64,000 nt of DNA from Actinomycetota bacterium (GTDB taxonomy: Bacteria > Actinomycetota > Acidimicrobiia > Acidimicrobiales > Iamiaceae). Made by a program: the position numbers and the translations under genes. Below, piece after piece: positions 44,816 through 52,354 of this stretch. The first letter of the stretch is position 1. Every line of letters begins with the position of its first letter. The notes under the pieces are model-generated. The model was not told where the DNA came from, made no database searches, and saw only the letters and a list, made by a program, of their open reading frames with translations. The stretch spans positions 29,559 to 93,558 of the forward strand of contig JACPNX010000037.1 of assembly GCA_016185275.1 (NCBI GenBank), written 5' to 3'.

Positions 44816-45859
44816 TCAACCAGCGGCGCGTTGGAGGTAGATCCCGACCACGAAGGCCCATGCGGGCCCGAGCACGATCATCGAGTCCAGTCGGCGCAGC
44901 GAGCGCGCCGGGACCTCGACCGAGCTCAGGGCGGCCGAGGCCGCGGCCTGGCCGAGCGGGCAGGCGACGATCACGACAGCGGCGAAGGCGAGCACGTCGA
45001 AGCCATGGAACGGCGGAGCCTGGACCACGCCGAGCAGCACGGCGACGACGGCGACCGCCAGCGAGCCGGCCACCGGGCCCTCGACGGCGCTCGACGCCGC
45101 GCTGCCCACCAGGAAGTCGCCGACCTCCCAGGCCGACACCAGCACCAGCAGGGTCACGGCCGCACCGATCTCCAGCCGGCGCGTGAGCACGACGCCCACC
45201 GCGGCCGCCGCCGGCACGAGGGCCGCCACCACGGTCGCGCCGGCTGCAGCCCACGGGCCGCCCAGGCGCCGGTGCGGGCGCAGCGCGCCCGCCACGACGG
45301 CGGCGGCCACGAGACCCAGCATCGCGACGCCCAGCGCGCCCGTTCCGAACGCAGAGGCCACGACGACGGCTGCTGCACCCACCGCGGCCACCACGGCATG
45401 GCCCGCTGGCCTCCCGGTCGCGCGCCTCGCCACCACGACGTCGAGCGCCGCCCATCCGGCGACGACGGCGTACAGGGCCGCGACCGCCGCCCAACCGAGG
45501 GCGAGGGCGACCGAGGCTGCGGCGAACCAGGCCAGGCCCAGGCGCACCTTCGGCCCCGTCGTGTCGTGGACCACCCAGTACCGGCGGGACCCGGCGGCCC
45601 GGCTGCGGGCGGCGTCGACGACCCGGTAACGCCGACCGTCGATCACGACCTCGCCCGTCGCCGCCGAGCGCTTCCGCGCGGTCGCAGCCGGGCGTGGTCC
45701 GGGCGGGCGTGGTGCGGGTGACGCGGGGCGTCGAGCGGCTCGTTGCGAGGGAGCCGCGCTCGCCGGCAGCTCACCGGCGGCCGGTGGCCGGCGGCCCGAC
45801 GGTGGGCGGCGGCTGGCCGGTGGCCGGCGGCTCGACGGCCCGCGCGGGGCGCGGCTCAC
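44816..45859 (-). CDS. CdsA-like polytopic membrane protein
   Basis: After a Pro/Arg-rich N-terminal region (about 70 residues) and a short soluble segment (VVIDGRRYRVVDAARSR), about eight hydrophobic segments follow. The C-terminal part AALSSVEVPARSLRRLDSM resembles the CDP-diglyceride synthetase signature, in which a Lys/Arg pair and an acidic residue bind CTP, but several hallmark residues are missing. I assign a distant CdsA-like fold only. The GTG at 45857-45859 is my choice because it follows the MoaD stop by 52 bases. Length is about 347 residues. Confidence 0.6.
   Translation of the reverse strand: MSRAPRGPSSRRPPASRRPPSGRRPPAAGELPASAAPSQRAARRPASPAPRPPGPRPAATARKRSAATGEVVIDGRRYRVVDAARSRAAGSRRYWVVHDTTGPKVRLGLAWFAAASVALALGWAAVAALYAVVAGWAALDVVVARRATGRPAGHAVVAAVGAAAVVVASAFGTGALGVAMLGLVAAAVVAGALRPHRRLGGPWAAAGATVVAALVPAAAAVGVVLTRRLEIGAAVTLLVLVSAWEVGDFLVGSAASSAVEGPVAGSLAVAVVAVLLGVVQAPPFHGFDVLAFAAVVIVACPLGQAAASAALSSVEVPARSLRRLDSMIVLGPAWAFVVGIYLQRAAG
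45781..45838. repeat. Direct repeat in the Pro/Arg-rich N-terminal coding region
   Basis: CCGGTGGCCGGCGG occurs at 45781-45794 and 45817-45830, each followed by CGACGG after two bases, with a 36-base period. It lies in the Pro/Arg-rich start of the CdsA-like gene and keeps frame. Confidence 0.65.
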
Positions 45860-45911
45860 CCCCTGGCCCCGGCGGGCACCGAGCCCCGCCCCGTCGCGGA
45901 CGGCGGGGCGA

Positions 45912-46154
45912 TCACGGCGATCCGCCGGAGACGGGGGGCAGGACAGCCACCTCGTCGGAGGGATCGACGGGGTCGCTCTCCGCCGCCGACTCCCCGTTGC
46001 GCCAGACGCGACACGACGGCAGCAGCGCCGAGAAGGCGGCGCCGTAGCGCGTCCGCGCGGCCTCGAGCACCTCCCCGACCGTGGCACCCGGGAGATCGTC
46101 CCGACCCGTGCCGGCGGCCTCGCGGGCCGCGGCGAACAGCCGGAGGACGGGCAT
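45912..46154 (-). CDS. moaD: MoaD-like small sulfur carrier protein
   Basis: The 80-residue protein has the ubiquitin-like MoaD fold (MPVLRLFAAAREAAG, VGEVLEAARTRYG, SDEVAVLPPVSGG). It ends in GGSP. Classical MoaD ends in GG, and the last Gly carries the thiocarboxylate. The two extra residues would need removal, or it is a MoaD-like variant. No moaE or moeB is in the window. The ATG is at 46152-46154. Confidence 0.82.
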   Translation of the reverse strand: MPVLRLFAAAREAAGTGRDDLPGATVGEVLEAARTRYGAAFSALLPSCRVWRNGESAAESDPVDPSDEVAVLPPVSGGSP

Positions 46155-46205
46155 GGAGCCGGAGGCTACCGACGAGCCGCGGCCTCGGTCGCCTCCGGCC
46201 AGGGC

Positions 46206-46254
46206 GCCGGCGCGCCGGCGCGCCGGCAGGTTCCCGACCCGGTCCCCCGGGAAC
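46206..46254. repeat. 22-base palindrome and adjacent inverted repeat in the divergent moaD gap
   Basis: Positions 46206-46227 form a perfect 22-base palindrome built of alternating GCCGGC and GCGC. Immediately after, GTTCCCG (46230-46236) and CGGGAAC (46248-46254) form a second inverted repeat. They lie in the 188-base gap between moaD (minus) and the histidine phosphatase gene (plus), which holds no gene. Confidence 0.6.
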
Positions 46255-46342
46255 ATCCGTCGAGCCGTCCACGGAGGTAGCCACGCCGCGAACGCGACCG
46301 GGTCACCGGCGATGTCAGAGGGGTTGGGTACGGTCGCCCCCG

Positions 46343-47026
46343 ATGCCACCCCGAACCACCGAGCCGTGCCCAACCCGCGAAGGCGGCCACGCCCGCCGGG
46401 CGCGGCTGCTGGTCGTGCGGCACGGTGAGTCCGTCTGGAACGCGGAGGGCCGCTGGCAGGGCCAGGCCGACATCCCCCTCACGGACCTGGGTCGCCGGCA
46501 GGCCGCCAGCGCGGCCCGGGCCCTGGGCTCGGTCGACCTCATCGCCGCGTCCGACCTGGTGCGGGCGCGGGAGACGGCGGAGATCATCGCGGCGGCGCTC
46601 GGCGCCGGGCCCGTGGTGGTGGAGGCCGGGCTGCGCGAGCGCGACGCGGGAGCCTGGTCGGGACTGACCCGCGCCGAGATCCACGCGCGCTACCCCGGCT
46701 ATCTCAGCGACGACCCCGTCACGGGCAGCGCGTACGGTGGGCCGCGCTTCCCCGCCGACTGGGAGCCGGACGAGCAACTCGTCGCCCGAGCGCTCAGCGC
46801 CCTCGATCGCCTGGCCGACACCATGGATGCGGGCACCGGCTTCGTCGTCTCCCACGGTGGCGTCGTCGGGGCGTTGCAGCAACACATGACCGGCGAGCGC
46901 TACCGACGACTGCCGAACCTGGCGGGCGCCTGGTTCGAGCGGAGTCCGTCCGGTTGGGTGGTCGGCGAGCGCGTGCAGCTCCTCGACGGGCTCGACGTGG
47001 CGGTGACGGTGCCCAGTGAGATCTGA
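46343..47026 (+). CDS. Histidine phosphatase family protein (phosphoglycerate mutase-like)
   Basis: The 227-residue protein has the catalytic RHGES motif (residues 26-30), a second His in SHGGVVGAL and acidic residues in LRERDAGAWSGLTRAE. It belongs to the branch 2-like phosphatases/mutases; the substrate cannot be told. The ATG at 46343 is likely. The 3' end overlaps the next gene by 11 bases, so the two are coupled. Confidence 0.85.
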   Translation: MPPRTTEPCPTREGGHARRARLLVVRHGESVWNAEGRWQGQADIPLTDLGRRQAASAARALGSVDLIAASDLVRARETAEIIAAALGAGPVVVEAGLRERDAGAWSGLTRAEIHARYPGYLSDDPVTGSAYGGPRFPADWEPDEQLVARALSALDRLADTMDAGTGFVVSHGGVVGALQQHMTGERYRRLPNLAGAWFERSPSGWVVGERVQLLDGLDVAVTVPSEI

Positions 47027-47648
47027 CCCGCTGCCCTTCGACCCTCTGCCCTTCGACGACGCGCCCGAGTGGGACGCCCCGGGGCTGTCCGAGCCGGCAC
47101 CGGTCGCCCCGAAGCACGAGCGTCCGGCGACCGCGGCTCCGGTCGGCGGCCCATCGGAGCCGGCCGGTCTCGAGGTCCGTGTCATCCGCAGCCCGAAGCG
47201 GCGCAAGACCGCGGGCGCACGCCTCGTCGGCGGCGTGCTCGAGGTGCGGGTACCGGCCCGCATGCCGGAGCGGGAGGTGGCCGAGATGGTGGACGCCTTC
47301 GAGAAGCGGCTGCTGCGCCGGCACCGGGCCGCCGGCGTGGACCTCGAGCAGCGCGCCCGCGTCCTCGCCCGCCGCTACGGCCTGCCGCAACCGGCCACGG
47401 TCCGCTGGGTCGGCAACCAGGAGCAGCGGTGGGGATCGTGCAGCACGGCGACGAGCGCGATCCGCGTCTCGGACCGGCTCGCCGCCTTCCCGCCGTGGGT
47501 GCTCGATCACGTGCTCGTGCACGAGCTCGCGCATCTCGTGCACGCGGACCACTCGCCCGCCTTCCACGCACTCGTCGCCCGGCACCCCCGGTCGGAGCGG
47601 GCGATCGGCTTCCTCATCGCCAAGGGCCTCGAACCCGACGACGGTTGA
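47016..47648 (+). CDS. YgjP-type zinc metallopeptidase (DUF45)
   Basis: The 210-residue protein has VHELAHLVHADHSPAFH (HExxH at 169-173, further His at about 179), the YgjP/SprT-like zinc site. A conserved RWGSCSTATSAIRVSDRL strand lies upstream. An N-terminal ~50-residue Pro/Ala/Asp-rich stretch is variable. The GTG at 47016 overlaps the histidine phosphatase stop. Biological substrates are unknown. Confidence 0.85.
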   Translation: MRSDPLPFDPLPFDDAPEWDAPGLSEPAPVAPKHERPATAAPVGGPSEPAGLEVRVIRSPKRRKTAGARLVGGVLEVRVPARMPEREVAEMVDAFEKRLLRRHRAAGVDLEQRARVLARRYGLPQPATVRWVGNQEQRWGSCSTATSAIRVSDRLAAFPPWVLDHVLVHELAHLVHADHSPAFHALVARHPRSERAIGFLIAKGLEPDDG

Positions 47649-47696
47649 GGCCCCGGCAGGCCCACGGCCGGCTCGAACGGCCCGCGGCGTGCGGAG

Positions 47697-47713
47697 GCTT
47701 CCGGCACGGAAGC
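47697..47713. terminator. Candidate bidirectional terminator
   Basis: GCTTCCG and CGGAAGC form a perfect 7-base stem with a 3-base loop in the 96-base gap between the converging YgjP-type (plus) and DksA-type (minus) genes. No T-run is obvious. Confidence 0.5.
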
Positions 47714-47744
47714 GGCATGCGCTCGACACGCGGGAGGGGCGAGC

Positions 47745-47942
47745 TCAGGCGTCGGGCACGACGTCGAGGTGGGCGGGACACAGGCTCGACAAGGGGGTCG
47801 TGCGCAGCACCTCGTCGTCGATGTCGTCGCCGCACACCGAGCAGCGGCCGTAGGTGCCGTCGTCGATGCGACCGAGGGCCCGTTCGACCTGGGCCAGCTC
47901 GGCTTCGATGGCGGCCAAGCGCTCCGTGCCCCGCGGCTCCAC
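47745..47942 (-). CDS. DksA/TraR-type zinc finger protein
   Basis: The 65-residue protein has a helical N-terminus (RLAAIEAELAQVERALGRID) and CSVCGDDI...SLCPAH, a zinc finger of the DksA/TraR type with three Cys and a His. It is short compared with DksA (about 150 residues) and lacks the coiled-coil tip needed for RNA polymerase binding, so a different role is likely. Start is a GTG at 47940-47942. Confidence 0.82.
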   Translation of the reverse strand: MEPRGTERLAAIEAELAQVERALGRIDDGTYGRCSVCGDDIDDEVLRTTPLSSLCPAHLDVVPDA

Positions 47943-47978
47943 GCCGGGCAGCGTAGGCCCGTGGCGCCGGCCGGCCGC

Positions 47979-49265
47979 TCAGGCCGAGACGCGGTCCCGC
48001 CGGCTGCCTTCCGGCCCGGCGGCACCCGAGGCGCCCGACGCCGACCGCACCACGGCCCGCCGGCGCCGCCGCCGGGTGGCCACGACGTGGCGGTCCCACA
48101 ACACCACCAACGCGACGAGCAGGAGCACGACGGCCACACCTGCGCGAAGCGCGTCCCACGTGCTGGTGCCTCCCCGGCCGCGCCTCGCGCTCGGCGGAAG
48201 GCCACCGAACGGGCGAGCCGCAGACTCGCCCGTTCCCGATGCGCCAGGCACGGCGCGCGGGCTGGCCCGGCCGGCCGCGACGGTCGTGCGGTCCGGAACG
48301 AGCAGCGGCAATCGCCGCTGGGCTCCGACCGGCGTGGCGAAGCCCTGGTCGAGCATCGCCGCGCCCTGGGCCCAGATGTTCGGCGATGCGACCACCACGG
48401 CGATGATCGTGCGCCCGCCTCGGCGGGCCGCTCCGACCAGGCTCACGCCGGCGCGCTTGGTGTAACCGGTCTTGATCCCGATGGCACCGACGTAGCCCGT
48501 CAGCAGGCGGTTGTGGCCACTCACCTCGTGTTGGCGGCCGTCGCCGCCGACCCACGAGTAGGTCGGCGTCACGACCATGCGCGACAGCACGGGGTCCGCC
48601 AACAGCGCCCGGGCCGCGACGGCGAGGTCGTGGGCGCTGATGAGGTTGCCGCCACCGGACGCGGCCTCGTCGTCGAGGCCGGCGGGGTCGACGAGGACCG
48701 GTGAGTCGGTCATGCCGAGCCTGGTGGCCTCGTCGCGCATGAGGGCCGCGAACCGCGACAGCGAACCGCCGCCCGCCTGCTCGGCGAGGGCCATGGCGGC
48801 GTCGTTGCAGGAGCACAGCATCATCGCCCAGAGCAGGTCTTCGGCCCGCCAACGCTGGCCGGCCTTGAGGCTGAGGCGACGGGCCGGCATCGCCTCGGCG
48901 CGCTTGGAGATGCGCACCATCGCATCGGGCCGGACGGTCCGGCGGACGACCAGCGCGGTGAGGATCTTGGAGGTGCTGGCCACGAGCAGCCGGGAGTGCT
49001 CCGCGCGAGCCGCGATGACCCTGCCCGTGTCGGCGTCGACGACGATCGCACCCTTGGCCGGGGCGAGCGCGGCTGTGCTCGGTGCGGGAGGCGGCGTCGG
49101 CGCACCAGCCGTGGCCGAAGGTGCCGACGTCCGCGCGGGCGCGGCGTGCGCGCGCCCGGCCGTCCCGCCGAGTGCCATGGCGCTCACGACCACGGCCACC
49201 GCCACGCGCGCGGTCGACCGGCGCGCCGACCGCTGGTCGACGGCGGCGCGACCGGCGCGCCGCAT
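47979..49265 (-). CDS. D-alanyl-D-alanine carboxypeptidase (PBP5-like)
   Basis: The enzyme trims the terminal D-Ala from peptidoglycan peptides. Active-site motifs are STSK (S97, K100), SCN (151-153) and KTG (264-266). An N-terminal signal peptide (about 1-42, ending AHA) and a C-terminal membrane helix (about 380-400) followed by a basic cytoplasmic tail show that it faces outward. Length is 428 residues from the ATG at 49263-49265, which overlaps the Dabb gene stop; a GTG three bases upstream is an alternative. Confidence 0.92.
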   Translation of the reverse strand: MRRAGRAAVDQRSARRSTARVAVAVVVSAMALGGTAGRAHAAPARTSAPSATAGAPTPPPAPSTAALAPAKGAIVVDADTGRVIAARAEHSRLLVASTSKILTALVVRRTVRPDAMVRISKRAEAMPARRLSLKAGQRWRAEDLLWAMMLCSCNDAAMALAEQAGGGSLSRFAALMRDEATRLGMTDSPVLVDPAGLDDEAASGGGNLISAHDLAVAARALLADPVLSRMVVTPTYSWVGGDGRQHEVSGHNRLLTGYVGAIGIKTGYTKRAGVSLVGAARRGGRTIIAVVVASPNIWAQGAAMLDQGFATPVGAQRRLPLLVPDRTTVAAGRASPRAVPGASGTGESAARPFGGLPPSARRGRGGTSTWDALRAGVAVVLLLVALVVLWDRHVVATRRRRRRAVVRSASGASGAAGPEGSRRDRVSA

Positions 49266-49564
49266 CACGGGGCCACCCGGAACTGCACGCGCGCGATGTC
49301 GGCACGGATCGGCGCGATGCGCTCACGGATGACCGCCTGGTGGGCGGGATGGTCCCGGTACGCGAGCCACGCCGCTTCGTCCGCGAAGTCCGCGACCACC
49401 GCGAGGTCCCACGAGGCGTCGCTGAGGTTCAGGTCGTGCCCGACCGAGTACGCGGCGATGGCCGGGATCTCGCGGGGAAGAGCGGCCAGACCGTCTCGGA
49501 CCGCGGCCCGCTGCTCTGCCGTGGCCTCGGCGGTCCAGCGGAACAGCACGACGTGGCGGATCAC
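49265..49564 (-). CDS. Dabb (stress-responsive A/B barrel) family protein
   Basis: The 99-residue protein has the Dabb motif (IRHVVLFRW, SVGHDLN, AYRDHPAHQAV). It is a small alpha-beta barrel with no established enzymatic role here. The GTG at 49562-49564 overlaps the SDR stop (GTGA), and the 3' end overlaps the carboxypeptidase start. The three genes are read as one unit with SDR first. Confidence 0.88.
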   Translation of the reverse strand: MIRHVVLFRWTAEATAEQRAAVRDGLAALPREIPAIAAYSVGHDLNLSDASWDLAVVADFADEAAWLAYRDHPAHQAVIRERIAPIRADIARVQFRVAP

Positions 49565-50313
49565 TGCAACCCCTTGGCGGCGCCGCCGTCGACCGGGATG
49601 GCGGCTCCGGTGATGAACCGGGCTGCGTCGGAGCACAAGAAGGCGACGACCGCGCCGAAGTCGTCGGGCCGACCGAGCGAGCCGGTGGGGACGCCGCGCG
49701 CCGCCTGCTCGAGGTCGCCGTACAGCGCGGCGATGCGGTCGGTGGCGTGCGATCCGGGTTGCACGGAGTTGACCGTCACCCCGTCGCGCGCCACCTCGGC
49801 GGCCAATGTCTTCAGGTACCCCGTCGCCCCGGCGCGGGCGGTGCTGGACAACGCGAGCCCCGGGATGGGCTGGCGCACCGACACCGACGTGATGGCCACG
49901 ACCCGGCCCCACCCCTGGGCGCGCAGCGCGGGCACGGCCTCGGCGCACATGGCCACCGTCGACAGCAGGTTCAGGTCGAGTGCGGCTCGGTACGCGGCCA
50001 GTTCGTGGTCGAGCGCGCCACCCGCCGGCGGGCCCCCGGCGTTCGGGACGACGATGTCCAGGCCGCCCAGCCGGTCGCGGGCGGCGCTCACGAAGGCGGC
50101 GGCACTCTCAGGGTTTGCGACGTCGGCGACGATCGCCTCGACCCGGCCTCCGCCCTGCCTGAGCTGCGAGGCCGCCTGGTCCAGGCGGTCCTCGTCGCGC
50201 CCGCAGATCGCCACGGCCACGCCCTCGGCGACCAGGGCGCGAGCCGACGCGAGGCCCAGCCCGGCGGACGCGCCCGCAACCGCGGCGCGGCGCCCCGCGA
50301 TCCCCAGCTCCAC
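49561..50313 (-). CDS. Short-chain dehydrogenase/reductase family protein lacking the usual Tyr
   Basis: The 250-residue protein has the Rossmann motif AAVAGASAGLGLASARAL, PNAGGPPAGG and the DGG end typical of SDRs. At the active-site Tyr position the sequence reads SSTARAGATGYLKTL, so the usual Y-x-x-x-K is not present. This is the pattern of a divergent SDR subgroup (BKR-like, cd05344-like by memory) whose activity is doubtful. Start is a GTG at 50311-50313. Confidence 0.88.
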   Translation of the reverse strand: MELGIAGRRAAVAGASAGLGLASARALVAEGVAVAICGRDEDRLDQAASQLRQGGGRVEAIVADVANPESAAAFVSAARDRLGGLDIVVPNAGGPPAGGALDHELAAYRAALDLNLLSTVAMCAEAVPALRAQGWGRVVAITSVSVRQPIPGLALSSTARAGATGYLKTLAAEVARDGVTVNSVQPGSHATDRIAALYGDLEQAARGVPTGSLGRPDDFGAVVAFLCSDAARFITGAAIPVDGGAAKGLQ

Positions 50314-50352
50314 GGGCGGCGAACCTACTCCGGGCGGCGCGCCTGGGCGTGC

Positions 50353-50368
50353 ACCGCCGGTGGGCGGT
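50353..50368 (-). terminator. Candidate terminator after udgX
   Basis: ACCGCC-GGTG-GGCGGT is a 6-base perfect stem in the 118-base gap downstream of udgX and upstream of the SDR gene. It may end the udgX transcript, but no T-run follows. Confidence 0.3.
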
Positions 50369-50431
50369 CACGGTCTCCCGCCATCGGCTCCTCGCCGGGC
50401 CGCCGCCGGCGGGGAGCAGCAGCATCACCGC

Positions 50432-51115
50432 TCAGCCGAGCAGAGCGAGGCTCGCTTCGAGGTCCGCGACCAGCCCGGCCAGCGCCTCGTCGCGCTCGCC
50501 GGGCGGTGCGCGCAGCACCGCGGAGGGGTGGATCGTGGCCGTGACGTGCCGTGCCGCGTCGGAGGGCACCGGCACCCCGTGCTGCTTGGTGAGCCGGAAG
50601 CCGGGCCCGAGGATGCTCTTCGCGGCGGTGGCGCCGAGCAGGACCAGGAGCTGGGGCCGCACCAGCGACAGTTCGGCCCGCAACCACGGCCGGCAGGCGG
50701 CGGACTCTCCGGCCGTCGGGGTCTGGTGGATCCGGCGCTTGCCTCGCGGCACGAACTTGAAGTGCTTCACCGCGTTCGTCACGTACACGGCCGACCGCTC
50801 GAGGCCCACCTCCCGGAGCGCCTCGTCGAGCACATGACCGGCCGGCCCGACGAAGGGTCGACCGGCGCGGTCCTCGTGGTCGCCCGGCTGCTCGCCCACG
50901 AGCATGACGTCGGCGGGCACGGGCCCCTCCCCAAAGACCGTCGGGCCGGCCGGCTCCCACAGCGGGCAGGCCCTGCACCGAAGGGACTGGCCGGCCAGCT
51001 CGGACCAGCTCTGCGTTCCGTCGGCGGGGCCGAACGTCCCGGCCGGCGACTCATCGTCGATCGCACCGGCACGGCTCGCCGCTTTACGGTCGCGGGCCGA
51101 GTCCTCCTCGGTCAT
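50432..51115 (-). CDS. udgX: UdgX-type uracil-DNA glycosylase
   Basis: UdgX proteins are family-4-like uracil-DNA glycosylases that bind their product covalently. The diagnostic loop KRRIH lies at 126-130, and H130 is the expected cross-linking residue. The catalytic motif GEQPGDHED (74-82) and the Fe-S Cys (C47, C50 in CRACP, C141) are present. Motif C is HPSAVLR near the C-terminus. Length is 227 residues. The ATG is at 51113-51115. An N-terminal ~38-residue extension is variable. Confidence 0.93.
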   Translation of the reverse strand: MTEEDSARDRKAASRAGAIDDESPAGTFGPADGTQSWSELAGQSLRCRACPLWEPAGPTVFGEGPVPADVMLVGEQPGDHEDRAGRPFVGPAGHVLDEALREVGLERSAVYVTNAVKHFKFVPRGKRRIHQTPTAGESAACRPWLRAELSLVRPQLLVLLGATAAKSILGPGFRLTKQHGVPVPSDAARHVTATIHPSAVLRAPPGERDEALAGLVADLEASLALLG

Positions 51116-51226
51116 GGCCGGTTCCTTCCCGCGGCCACCGATGCGGAACCACCTTCGACGGGCTTCCGGCGATTCGGGCCTCGGCGGCCGCGCTCAGTGA
51201 CGCCCGTCATCCGCTTCTACCACCGA

Positions 51227-51238
51227 GGGTATGGGGCG
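51227..51238 (+). promoter_or_regulatory. GGGTATGG-type upstream element
   Basis: GGGTATGGGGCG lies 40 bases before the ATG of the membrane protein at 51267. It matches GGGTATGGAGCG before the ChaB-like gene at 11 of 12 positions. GGGTAT is the -10 pattern of SigB/SigF-type stress promoters. No clear -35 is seen, so the promoter call is tentative. Confidence 0.4.
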
Positions 51239-51266
51239 CGAGCAGCACGGACCTAGGAGGTCGCAC

Positions 51267-52151
51267 ATGGCCAGAAGACGGCTCTCCCCCGCACGGGAGC
51301 ACAAGGCGGTAGCCCGCGAGGCGGGCTTCGGCAGCCTCTCGCCCGTATCGATCGTCGCGGGCACGCTCACCGCTTACGGCTCGTTCGCCATCCTGGCTGC
51401 CGTGGTGGGGGCGATCTTTTCCGCCGCGGGAGCCGACACGAACTTCCGCACGAACGACTGGACCAGCGCGAGCGCGGTCGGCGGTCTCGCCACGGCGTTG
51501 ACGCTCTTCGTCGCCTACCTGTTCGGTGGCTACGTCGCCGGGCGCATGGCCCGCCGGGCGGGCATGCTCAACGGCCTGTTCGTCTTCCTGCTCGGGCTCG
51601 TGGCCGCGGGAGTCGTCGGCGGCCTCGTGTCGGTCTTGGCGGACAACCAGGATGTCAACCGGAACCTGCGCAGCATCGGCGTGCCGACGACGGCCAGCCA
51701 GTGGGGCAATGTCGGCATCGCCGCCGCCATCGCCTCGTTGGTCCTCATGGCCGCCGGTGCGATCGGCGGCGGCGTGCTCGGCGAGCGCTGGCACACGAAG
51801 CTCGCGCGCCGAGCGGCTGATCCCGACTACGGCCCGGAGGTCGCGGCCCGCCGTCGGGCCGAGGAGGCCGACGCCGAGCGCGGCCGCGTGATCGCCGCCG
51901 ACCCGGCCGTCCGCCGTGACGCCGCTCTGGTCGGTCCGAACCGTGACGACGACGGCGACGGAATCGACGACCGGTCCGAGCGGGCCTCGGCCCGGGAGAT
52001 CGACCTCCGGGAGGACCGGCCGGGCATGGCGCCTCGGAAGGCCGGGACCGGCCGCTCCTGGTTCGGCCGCCACTCTTCCGGCGACGAGCCGCGCTACACC
52101 GCGGCGGAGTGGGCCGAGCTCCAGCGCCGCGAGTCCGCCGGGCGCCGCTGA
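51267..52151 (+). CDS. Four-helix membrane protein with an acidic calcium-type loop
   Basis: I do not recognise the 294-residue protein. It has four predicted helices (about 30-54, 76-98, 104-126 and 147-172) and a soluble C-terminal half. The stretch NRDDDGDGIDDRSE (about 228-241) has the DxDxDG pattern of calcium loops, followed by a charged tail. The ATG has AGGAGG 6 bases upstream. The upstream GGGTATGG element suggests stress induction. Confidence 0.8.
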   Translation: MARRRLSPAREHKAVAREAGFGSLSPVSIVAGTLTAYGSFAILAAVVGAIFSAAGADTNFRTNDWTSASAVGGLATALTLFVAYLFGGYVAGRMARRAGMLNGLFVFLLGLVAAGVVGGLVSVLADNQDVNRNLRSIGVPTTASQWGNVGIAAAIASLVLMAAGAIGGGVLGERWHTKLARRAADPDYGPEVAARRRAEEADAERGRVIAADPAVRRDAALVGPNRDDDGDGIDDRSERASAREIDLREDRPGMAPRKAGTGRSWFGRHSSGDEPRYTAAEWAELQRRESAGRR

Positions 52152-52167
52152 CCAGGCCAGGGCAAGG

Positions 52168-52207
52168 CGGCGGCCGCTCACCGGCGAGCGGCCGCCGTCT
52201 TCTTCGG
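52168..52207 (+). terminator. Intrinsic terminator with a 12-base stem
   Basis: CGGCGGCCGCTC (52168-52179) and GAGCGGCCGCCG (52186-52197) form a perfect 12-base stem with a 6-base loop, followed by TCTTCTTC. It lies 17 bases after the stop of the membrane protein gene and is the clearest terminator in the window. Confidence 0.85.
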
Positions 52208-52264
52208 CCGCCCGCCGTCTTCTTCGGTCGGCCGCCCGCCCCTTGATCGGGCGTCTTGATCGGG
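52194..52264. repeat. Two short direct repeats after the terminator
   Basis: GCCGTCTTCTTCGG occurs at 52194-52207 and 52214-52227, and CTTGATCGGG at 52242-52251 and 52255-52264. The gap to the next gene (52355) otherwise shows only GC-rich sequence. Confidence 0.7.
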
Positions 52265-52354
52265 GGTCGGTCCTGCCGATGGTGAGGCACCAGTTCCGGC
52301 GGCCCCGCCCGCCGGGCCCGGCCCCCGGCCGGACGGCGGAGAACGAACACCATC

